Below, piece after piece: positions 19,937 through 26,964 of a stretch of 64,000 bases of DNA. A model generated the notes under the pieces. It saw only the letters and a list, made by a program, of their open reading frames with translations. It had not been told where the DNA came from and ran no database searches. This DNA is from Candidatus Flexifilum breve (GTDB lineage: Bacteria > Chloroflexota > Anaerolineae > Aggregatilineales > Phototrophicaceae). The stretch spans positions 124,001 to 188,000 of the forward strand of contig JADKGC010000013.1 of assembly GCA_016717205.1 (NCBI GenBank), in the 5' to 3' direction. A program made the translations under genes and the position numbers. Positions within the stretch are counted from its first letter, which is position 1; each line of letters opens with the position of its first letter.

Positions 19937-20139
19937 CAAGATCACAACTCGATACAAAGCGAACCGCGCAGCGTGCGGGAACACGTTGCGCAGTTCTTAC
20001 CCGACACTGGTACTAGCAGTGCGCGGGCTGCGAAGCATTGTATATCATCTCAAGACCTTTGTCTTGTGTGCTTCAAGCGGCTCTGCTGACTCTGCTGTCG
20101 GCACGAGTCGCTTTGTTTTTCGGGCAGGGAGGGGAGTGT

Positions 20140-20319
20140 ATGCCTAAATACATCTTCTCTCAAGGAACGGTACGAGTCGAGCGAGGTGTTTACCGAGCCT
20201 CAAACGACAAGCCGCATGATTTCGGCGTGCTGATCGTCGTCAAGCCGGAGTCGCAACCTGTAACCAAAACCGAAGAAGCACAACACAAAAGGAACGAGAG
20301 CGATGAAACTGCAAACTAA
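20140..20319 (+). CDS. Small protein preceding the serine recombinase
   Basis: 59 aa from an ATG with a strong SD (GGGAGGGGAG). Reads PKYIFSQGTVRVERGVYRAS, then FGVLIVVKPESQ and a charged tail. It overlaps the recombinase start by 17 bp, so translation is probably coupled. It could be a recombination directionality factor or regulator, since such small genes commonly sit next to large serine recombinases, but no motif proves this. Confidence 0.5.
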   Translation: MPKYIFSQGTVRVERGVYRASNDKPHDFGVLIVVKPESQPVTKTEEAQHKRNESDETAN

Positions 20320-22012
20320 CTCTACCTCTAGCGACAAGCGCCTACGCTACGCCATTTATGCCCGGTACTCATCGGAAATGCAGACCGACCTCAGCCTTGA
20401 AGGGCAGGAGCGGACTTGCCGACAAGCGATTGCGGATCGCGGAGGGGTAGTTGTCGCCGTCTATACTGACTCCGCTCGAACAGGTTGGAGCCTTGACCGG
20501 GAAGGCTTTATCGAGATGCAGAAAGCGGCGGAAAAGGGCAAGTTTGACGCGATTATGTTCTGGAAGTTTGATCGCCTTGCCCGTGACCATAACCATACGG
20601 TCATGATCAAAATGCTGTTGCGCCATGAATACGGCTTGAAATTGCACTGTGTCGAAGGCTTTAGCGAGGATGATGACGACTCCCCGTTTGGCGCCCTGAT
20701 GGAGCAGATGTTAGCGGTCTGGTCGGCGTTCTACTCAAAGAACCTCAGTAATGAAACCAAGCGCGGTAAGCGCCAACGTGCCATCAACGGGGAATTCAAT
20801 GGCAGTATTGCGCCTCTTGGGTACTCGCTTGTGACGACTAACCAAGCAACCATCGAACGTCCGGCGGGGTTGCATGTGGAACCCCGTGCGGCTGCGATTG
20901 TTCGTCGCGCATTCAAGCTGTACTCCACTGGAGCGTACAGCCATTCTGAGATCGCCGAATGGATGAACCAACGCCCGTATATCAAGGAGCTCAAGGCAGG
21001 GCAGCAACCGATCAACCGGGAAATGGTGCGCGACATGCTGCAAAACCGCGTTCATACGGGACGGGTACGCTACACCGACACAATCTATAAGGGAACGTTG
21101 GGCGAACGGCGAATGTCAAATCGGCATCGGTCGGAATGGTACGAGGGGAAACATCCCGCGATCATCTCGGATGAACTGTTCGATCAGTGTCAGGTTGTGC
21201 GCGAAAACGCTGCCTATCATCACAAAAAGACGACAAAGGTACGCACCTATGTTTTGCACGACCGCGTTTACTGTGCGCGGTGTACGGCTCGAAAGCCGGT
21301 CGGTCTGGATGATGACAACTACGGACGGATGCGCCCCTACTATCAGGGAAAGGATGAAGTTGAATACTACCGCTGTACAGCAATCGAACGCGGCTATACA
21401 AAGTGCGGACAGAAGCACGCGCGGGTACGTGAGATCGATCAGCAGATAGTCGAGATCCTAGCGACCCTGACTCTGCCCACCAATTTCAAGGAACGGATCG
21501 AAAGCGCCGTGCGCGGGAAAATCGAGCATGATGCAGCGTTCCGTCGAATGGCAGAGGTACAGGAGATCGTCAAACGGATCGATTTCAGTTGGGAACAGGG
21601 TTTCCTTGAGAAAGAGGCGTATTTCGAGAAACGACGCCAGTTGCAGCAAGAGATGGAGTCGTTGCGCCCCATTGACTACGACGAACTTATGCAAGCTGCT
21701 GATCTGCTCCAGAACTTCCGCAACTATTGGAATGAGTGCGAACAAGTCGAAAACCCGAAAGAGGCGCGTAAGCAGCTCCTAGCAAAGATTGTCGAGCGCG
21801 TCTTTGTCTACGGGGATCAGATTTTGGCGATTGTACTTTATGGCGATTTTGCCGTGCTGTTGGGGGAAAACAAAATAGCACCCTCAGAAGTTGAGAGTGC
21901 TATTCAGGCATCGCTAGTTGACGAAGGCATTACACCAGTATCGCTACCTAGCGGGAGCGGAGACGACGGGGTTCGAACCCGCGATCTTTGCCTTGACAGG
22001 GCAATATGTTAA
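20303..22012 (+). CDS. Large serine recombinase (resolvase/recombinase family)
   Basis: 569 aa. An N-terminal resolvase catalytic domain has YAIYARYSSEMQ (catalytic Ser 23 or 24), then FWKFDRLARDH. It is followed by the recombinase domain (PLGYSLV, AAAIVRRAFKLY, HSEIAEWMN, MVRDMLQNRVHTGRVRY), a zinc ribbon (CARC...C...C around residues 328-375) and a coiled-coil stretch. It integrates or excises DNA between att sites. Oddity: the last 18 codons, including the TAA at 22010-22012, lie inside the antisense strand of tRNA-Asp, giving the tell-tale tail GDDGVRTRDL. The natural C-terminus in the excised circular form would therefore differ. An SD-like AGGAACGAG precedes the ATG. Confidence 0.9.
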   Translation: MKLQTNSTSSDKRLRYAIYARYSSEMQTDLSLEGQERTCRQAIADRGGVVVAVYTDSARTGWSLDREGFIEMQKAAEKGKFDAIMFWKFDRLARDHNHTVMIKMLLRHEYGLKLHCVEGFSEDDDDSPFGALMEQMLAVWSAFYSKNLSNETKRGKRQRAINGEFNGSIAPLGYSLVTTNQATIERPAGLHVEPRAAAIVRRAFKLYSTGAYSHSEIAEWMNQRPYIKELKAGQQPINREMVRDMLQNRVHTGRVRYTDTIYKGTLGERRMSNRHRSEWYEGKHPAIISDELFDQCQVVRENAAYHHKKTTKVRTYVLHDRVYCARCTARKPVGLDDDNYGRMRPYYQGKDEVEYYRCTAIERGYTKCGQKHARVREIDQQIVEILATLTLPTNFKERIESAVRGKIEHDAAFRRMAEVQEIVKRIDFSWEQGFLEKEAYFEKRRQLQQEMESLRPIDYDELMQAADLLQNFRNYWNECEQVENPKEARKQLLAKIVERVFVYGDQILAIVLYGDFAVLLGENKIAPSEVESAIQASLVDEGITPVSLPSGSGDDGVRTRDLCLDRAIC

Positions 22013-22030
22013 CCGCTACACCACGTCTCC
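21959..22030 (-). tRNA. tRNA-Asp (anticodon GTC)
   Basis: Read on the minus strand: a 7-bp acceptor stem GGAGACG/CGTCTCC, a D arm with GUGU/ACAU, an anticodon stem TTGCC/GGCAA closing loop CTGTCAA (anticodon GTC), and a T arm containing GTTCGAAC. 72 nt with no encoded CCA. Its 3' end abuts the serine recombinase, whose ORF stop codon is inside the tRNA, marking this as the probable integration site of the island. Confidence 0.95.
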
Positions 22031-22199
22031 TAAATTGTTGCTGCGTCTGTTTGGGCGCAACGATGAGGAGTATACAATCCCGCCCACGCACCCGTCAAGG
22101 GTAAGAATGCGACTTTTCCCCGCAGATCTCAGTTCGACCTCTCCATCGCGTAATGGTGCGTAAAAACAGAACAATGATCCCGTTCACCTGTGATACCTA

Positions 22200-22209
22200 T
22201 CACTAGTGA
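22200..22209. promoter_or_regulatory. Palindrome TCACTAGTGA upstream of nifJ, possible operator
   Basis: A perfect 10-bp palindrome 58 bp before the nifJ start, in the 240-bp gap between the tRNA and nifJ. Its position suits an operator for nifJ, but no regulator family can be assigned from sequence alone. Confidence 0.25.
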
Positions 22210-22267
22210 GAATGCGCCTTACAGGGGGATGATCGATCCGTAACCATCAACAAACATGGAGAACTCT

Positions 22268-23038
22268 ATGATGAGTGAGCGAACGGTAACGTTCACGACC
22301 ATCGACGGCAACGAAGCGGTGGCGCGAGTCGCGTTCAAGCTGAGTGAGGTGATCGCCATTTATCCGATCACCCCGTCGTCGCCGATGGGTGAATGGGCGG
22401 ATGAATGGGCATCGCTGGCGCAGCCGAACCTCTGGGGAACGGTGCCGAGCGTGGTTGAGATGCAAAGCGAAGCCGGGGCGGCGGGCGCCATCCACGGCTC
22501 GCTGCAAACGGGCTCGCTGACGACGACCTTCACGGCGTCGCAGGGCTTGCTCCTGATGATCCCGAATATGTACAAGATCGCCGGTGAACTCACGCCGATG
22601 GTCATGCATGTGGCCGCGCGCGCGCTGGCGGCGCAGGGCTTGTCGATTTACGGCGACCAGAGCGATGTCATGGCTTCGCGTTCGACGGGCTTCGCGCTGC
22701 TGGGTTCCAATTCCGTACAAGAAGCCCACGACTTCGCGTTGATCGCGCAGGCCGCGACCCTGAAGGCGCGCGTGCCGTTCATGCACTTCTTTGATGGCTT
22801 CCGCACCTCGCACGAAGTCAACAAGATGGAACTGCTGAACGACGACGATCTGCGGGCGATGATCACTGACGAGATGGTGTTCGCCTACCGCGCTCGCGGC
22901 ATGTCGCCTGATAAGCCGGTCATTCACGGTACGGCGCAGAACCCGGATGTCTACTTCCAGGGGCGTGAGACGGTCAACCCTTACTACGCGGCTGCCCGGG
23001 CATTGTTCAGCAGGCAATGGACAAGTTCGCCGGCCTGA
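22268..23038 (+). CDS. nifJ: Pyruvate:ferredoxin oxidoreductase, N-terminal fragment (frameshifted)
   Basis: Domain I of the homodimeric enzyme: the open frame has TIDGNEAVARVAFKLSEVIA followed by IYPITPSSPMGEWADEW, the standard opening with the pyruvate-binding Thr in YPITPSSPM. I prefer the ATG at 22268 because GGAGA lies 5-6 bases upstream; the frame also has an ATG at 22256. Correct protein sequence ends at NPYYAA; after that the frame reads nonsense to a stop at 23038. One missing base at about 22995 (GCCCCGGG read as GCCCGGG would do it) restores ...PYYAAxPGIVQQAMDKFAG into the next ORF. Treat both entries as one gene. Confidence 0.88.
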   Translation: MMSERTVTFTTIDGNEAVARVAFKLSEVIAIYPITPSSPMGEWADEWASLAQPNLWGTVPSVVEMQSEAGAAGAIHGSLQTGSLTTTFTASQGLLLMIPNMYKIAGELTPMVMHVAARALAAQGLSIYGDQSDVMASRSTGFALLGSNSVQEAHDFALIAQAATLKARVPFMHFFDGFRTSHEVNKMELLNDDDLRAMITDEMVFAYRARGMSPDKPVIHGTAQNPDVYFQGRETVNPYYAAARALFSRQWTSSPA

Positions 23039-25836
23039 CCGGACGGCAGTACAAGCTCTACGAATACTACGGTGCGCCGGATGCGGATCGCGTGGTCGTC
23101 ATCATGGGGTCGGGGGCCGAAGCAACGCACGAAATGGTGGACTACCTGAACGCGCACGGCGAAAAGGTCGGCGTATTGAAGGTGCGCCTGTTCCGTCCGT
23201 TCGACATGCAGATGTTCGTCGATGCTTTCCCGAAGACTGTCAAGTCGATTGCGGTGATGGATCGCTGCAAGGAACCGGGCGCGGGCGGCGAACCGCTGTA
23301 TCTCGACGTGGTCACCGCTTTCCACGAAGCGTGGGATGGCCCGATGCCGCGCATCGTCGGTGGGCGCTATGGTCTCGGCTCGAAGGAATTCAACCCGCCG
23401 ATGATCAAGGCGATTTTCGATAATCTCGCGATGATCAAGCCAAAGAACCACTTCACCGTCGGCATTGAAGACGACGTCACGCACACCAGCCTGAGCTATG
23501 ACCCCGATTTCTCGATTGAACCGGACAACGTCGTCCGCGCGATTTTCCACGGTCTCGGCGCGGATGGCACAGTCGGTGCCAACAAGAACTCGATCAAGAT
23601 CATCGGCGAGAACACCGACAACTACGCGCAGGGCTACTTCTTCTACGACTCGAAAAAATCCGGTTCCGCGACGACTTCCTACCTCCGCTTTGGCCCGAAC
23701 CCGATCCACTCCCCGTATGTGATTGCGAAGGCGAACTTTGTTGCCTGCCATCAGCCGATCTTCCTTGAGCGCTACGACATGCTCAAAGAACTCGTGCCGG
23801 GTGGCGTGTTCCTGCTGAATACACCCTATGGTCCGGATGAAATCTGGGATCACCTGCCGTGCTCCGCGCAGGAACAGCTCATTGCTAAGAAAGTGCGCTT
23901 CTATGTGATCGATGCCTACAGTGTCGCCAAAGACAGCGGCATGGGCGGGCGCATCAACACAGTGATGCAGGTGTGCTTCTTCGCAATTTCCGGCGTGCTG
24001 CCGCGTGAAGAAGCGATTGCCGCGATCAAGTACTCGATTGAGAAGACGTACGGCAAGAAGGGCGAGACCATCGTTGAGATGAACCTCAAGGCGGTGGATC
24101 GTACGCTCGAATTTATGTACGAGGTGAAGGTTCCGTCGGCAGTCACGGCTACGGTCGATCTACTGCCGCCGATCAAGGGCAACGCGTCGCCGTTTGTGAC
24201 TAACGTCCTCGGCACGATGATCGCGCGCAACGGCGACAGCCTGCCGGTTAGTGCGATGCCGATTGACGGCACGTATCCGAGTGGCACGACCCAGTATGAA
24301 AAGCGTAACCTCGCGCAGGAAATCCCCGTGTGGGATCCCGAAGTCTGTATCCAGTGCGGCAAGTGCGCGATGGTCTGCCCGCACGCCGTGATCCGCATCA
24401 AGGTTTACGACCCCGCTAAGCTCGAGGGCGCGCCGGAGACTTTCAAAGCAGTTCCGGTTCGCGATACCGAATGGCAGGGCATGGATTACACCATTCAGGT
24501 GTCGCCGGAAGACTGCACCGGCTGCGCGCTGTGCGTGGATGTGTGCCCCGCCAAGAACAAGTCGGCGGTCAACCTCAAGGCGATCAATATGCGCCCGCAA
24601 GCGCCGCTGCGTGAGCAGGAAAACAGCAATTGGGACTTCTTCCTCGGTCTGCCGGAAATGGATCGCCGCAATATCAAGGTGTCCAGCATCCGTCAGCAGC
24701 AAGTGCAGCAGCCGCTGTTTGAGTTCTCCGGCGCGTGCGCGGGCTGCGGCGAAACGCCGTACCTCAAGCTGATCTCGCAGTTGTTCGGGGATCGCAGTTT
24801 GATCGCGAACGCGACGGGCTGCTCCTCAATTTATGGTGGTAACCTACCGACAACGCCCTGGTCCAAGAACCAGGAAGGCAAAGGCCCCGCTTGGGCGAAC
24901 TCGCTGTTTGAAGACAACGCAGAATTTGGCCTCGGCATGCGCGTGGCCCTCGACAAGCGCGTCGAATATGCGTCGGAACTGCTCAAGAAGCTGTCGTCGC
25001 AGATCGGCGAAGACCTTGTGACACATCTGCTCAACGCGGAACAGTCGGACGAAACGGGTATTTACGAACAGCGCGCACGCGTGGCCGTCCTCAAGGACAA
25101 GCTCGCCGAACTGAGCGATCCGGATGCCAAGCGCTTGCTCACGATCGCCGATGACCTCGTCAAGCGTGACGTGTGGATCGTCGGTGGTGACGGTTGGGCG
25201 TATGACATCGGCTTTGGCGGGTTGGATCATGTTATGGCGAGCGGACGGAATGTCAATATCCTCGTCATGGATACCGAAGTTTACTCGAACACGGGTGGTC
25301 AGATGTCCAAGGCGACCCCCATGGGCGCGGTAGCGAAATTCGCCGCTGGCGGCAAGCCCGCAGGCAAGAAAGACCTCGGCTTGATCGCCATGAGCTATGG
25401 CAACGTGTACGTCGCCCGTGTGGCGATGGGCGCGAAGGATGACCAGACGCTGCGCGCTTTCCTGGAAGCTGAAGCGTACCCCGGTCCGTCGCTCATCATC
25501 GCCTACAGCCACTGTATCGCACACGGCATCAACATGACCACGGCGATGAAGAACCAGAAGGCCGCGGTTGAATCTGGCCAGTGGCTGCTGTACCGCCACA
25601 ACCCGCTGAAGGCTGAACAGGGCGAAAATCCGCTCACGCTGGACTCGCGTCCGCCGAAGCTCCCGCTCATCGAGTACCTGCACATGGAAAATCGCTTCAA
25701 GATGCTGGAACTGAGCAAGCCGGAAGTCGCGCGCGAACTGTTCAAGCACGCGCAGGAAGACGTCAAGCTCAAGTGGGCAATGTACGAATATCTCGCCAAC
25801 CGCACCTATGGCAACGGCCATAACGAGAAGGCATAA
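23017..25836 (+). CDS. nifJ: Pyruvate:ferredoxin (flavodoxin) oxidoreductase, main body
   Basis: 939 aa from an internal ATG; coding sense in this frame actually resumes near 22996. The joined protein would be about 1,190 aa, normal for the fused enzyme. It oxidises pyruvate and CoA to acetyl-CoA and CO2 with ferredoxin, or runs in reverse. Visible: domain II/III; the gamma domain; a two-[4Fe-4S] ferredoxin domain with CIQCGKCAMVCP and CTGCALCVDVCP; a third-cluster and TPP domain with CAGCGETPY, NATGCSSIYGGN, GGDGWAYDIGFGG and DTEVYSNTGGQMSKATP. A DHOD-like gene follows 9 bp later and ppdK soon after. In an anaerobe-type metabolism this set feeds acetyl-CoA and PEP pools. Confidence 0.95.
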   Translation: MDKFAGLTGRQYKLYEYYGAPDADRVVVIMGSGAEATHEMVDYLNAHGEKVGVLKVRLFRPFDMQMFVDAFPKTVKSIAVMDRCKEPGAGGEPLYLDVVTAFHEAWDGPMPRIVGGRYGLGSKEFNPPMIKAIFDNLAMIKPKNHFTVGIEDDVTHTSLSYDPDFSIEPDNVVRAIFHGLGADGTVGANKNSIKIIGENTDNYAQGYFFYDSKKSGSATTSYLRFGPNPIHSPYVIAKANFVACHQPIFLERYDMLKELVPGGVFLLNTPYGPDEIWDHLPCSAQEQLIAKKVRFYVIDAYSVAKDSGMGGRINTVMQVCFFAISGVLPREEAIAAIKYSIEKTYGKKGETIVEMNLKAVDRTLEFMYEVKVPSAVTATVDLLPPIKGNASPFVTNVLGTMIARNGDSLPVSAMPIDGTYPSGTTQYEKRNLAQEIPVWDPEVCIQCGKCAMVCPHAVIRIKVYDPAKLEGAPETFKAVPVRDTEWQGMDYTIQVSPEDCTGCALCVDVCPAKNKSAVNLKAINMRPQAPLREQENSNWDFFLGLPEMDRRNIKVSSIRQQQVQQPLFEFSGACAGCGETPYLKLISQLFGDRSLIANATGCSSIYGGNLPTTPWSKNQEGKGPAWANSLFEDNAEFGLGMRVALDKRVEYASELLKKLSSQIGEDLVTHLLNAEQSDETGIYEQRARVAVLKDKLAELSDPDAKRLLTIADDLVKRDVWIVGGDGWAYDIGFGGLDHVMASGRNVNILVMDTEVYSNTGGQMSKATPMGAVAKFAAGGKPAGKKDLGLIAMSYGNVYVARVAMGAKDDQTLRAFLEAEAYPGPSLIIAYSHCIAHGINMTTAMKNQKAAVESGQWLLYRHNPLKAEQGENPLTLDSRPPKLPLIEYLHMENRFKMLELSKPEVARELFKHAQEDVKLKWAMYEYLANRTYGNGHNEKA

Positions 25837-25845
25837 GGAATCGTC

Positions 25846-26844
25846 ATGGACATTTCAACCACCTATCTAGGGATGAAGCTCCGTTCGCCGCTGGTGGCGT
25901 CGGCCTCGCCGCTGATGGAGCACATCGACAACATCAAGCGCATGGAAGATGCGGGCGTGGGCGCGGTCGTGCTGTATTCGCTGTTCGAAGAGCAGATCCG
26001 GCGCGAACGCGAGGCGCTGTACTACTACCTGACGCACGGCACGGAAAGCTTTGCCGAAGCGCTGACGTACTTCCCCGAACCGGTCTCGTTCCACGCCAAG
26101 CCGGATGAATATCTGGAACACATTCGCCGCGTGAAAGCCTCGGTGAATATTCCGGTGGTCGCCTCGATTAACGGGGCGACCATCGGCGGGTGGACGCAGT
26201 TCGCCAAGAAGATGGAAGAGGCGGGCGCGGATGCGCTCGAACTGAACGTTTACAACATCCCGACGGATGCCGAAGTGACCGGGATGGAAGTCGAGCAGAT
26301 GTACATCAACATTCTGACAGCCGTCAAATCGTCGGTCAGCATTCCAGTTGCGATCAAGCTGAGCCCGTTCTTTAGCAACATGGCGAACATGGCGAAACGC
26401 CTCGACCACGCTGGGGCGGATGCGCTCGTCCTGTTCAATCGCTTCTATCAGCCGGATATTGACCTCGAAACGTTGGAAATTCGTCCGAACCTTATCCTCA
26501 GCACGCCGCAAGCTCTGCGTCTGCCGATGCACTGGATCGCGATCCTGCATGGGCGTATCAAGGCGGATATGGCGGCGACCAGCGGTGTCCATACCGCCGA
26601 AGACGTGCTCAAGGTGATGATGGTCGGCGCGAACGTCGCCATGATGACCTCCGCCATTCTCAAGAACGGCATCGACCACTTCCGCAAGATTGAACGCGAG
26701 ATGGTTGAATGGATGGAACAGCATGAATACGTGTCGATCCAGCAAATGCGCGGCAGCATGAGCCAGGTCAACAGCGAAGACCCGAGCGTGTTCGAACGCG
26801 TGCAGTATATGCGGGCGCTCACCACGTACAAGCCAACGATCTGA
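25846..26844 (+). CDS. Dihydroorotate-dehydrogenase-like flavoprotein
   Basis: 332 aa TIM-barrel protein of the PyrD/DHODH-like group: an N-terminal LGMKLRSPLVASASPLMEHI, then IPVVASINGATIGGW, ALELNVYNIP, IPVAIKLSPFFSNM and a C-terminal phosphate/FMN-binding part TSGVHTAEDVLKVMMVGANV. The usual catalytic Cys/Ser loop is not the standard class 1 version (NVYNIPTD in place of NCPN), so it may not be a true pyrimidine enzyme. An SD AGGA lies just before the ATG; the gene is 9 bp after nifJ and almost certainly cotranscribed. Such a gene next to nifJ recurs in bacteria and may act in redox or pyruvate metabolism; its substrate is unknown. Confidence 0.8.
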   Translation: MDISTTYLGMKLRSPLVASASPLMEHIDNIKRMEDAGVGAVVLYSLFEEQIRREREALYYYLTHGTESFAEALTYFPEPVSFHAKPDEYLEHIRRVKASVNIPVVASINGATIGGWTQFAKKMEEAGADALELNVYNIPTDAEVTGMEVEQMYINILTAVKSSVSIPVAIKLSPFFSNMANMAKRLDHAGADALVLFNRFYQPDIDLETLEIRPNLILSTPQALRLPMHWIAILHGRIKADMAATSGVHTAEDVLKVMMVGANVAMMTSAILKNGIDHFRKIEREMVEWMEQHEYVSIQQMRGSMSQVNSEDPSVFERVQYMRALTTYKPTI

Positions 26845-26859
26845 TCAATTCAAGTATTA

Positions 26860-26907
26860 CACCCGTCACCCTCAATCATGGCGCAATGTCAGTAGGGGTG
26901 ACGGGTG
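26860..26907 (+). terminator. 12-bp stem hairpin after the nifJ operon
   Basis: CACCCGTCACCC (26860-26871) pairs perfectly with GGGTGACGGGTG (26896-26907) across a 24-base loop, 15 bp after the DHOD-like stop. There is no T run, so it could be a processing or attenuation structure ahead of ppdK and not a simple terminator. Confidence 0.5.
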
Positions 26908-26964
26908 CGATGTGGGAAAATACCCTCATTAGAGACGTTTACGTAACTTAGGAGACATCAACTG

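Noticed and set aside
19838..20089. 83-aa ORF ahead of the recombinase
   Set aside because: Starts at GTG without a clear SD, shows no family, and overlaps the candidate promoter at 19908-19936; the ORF at 20140 has a far better SD.
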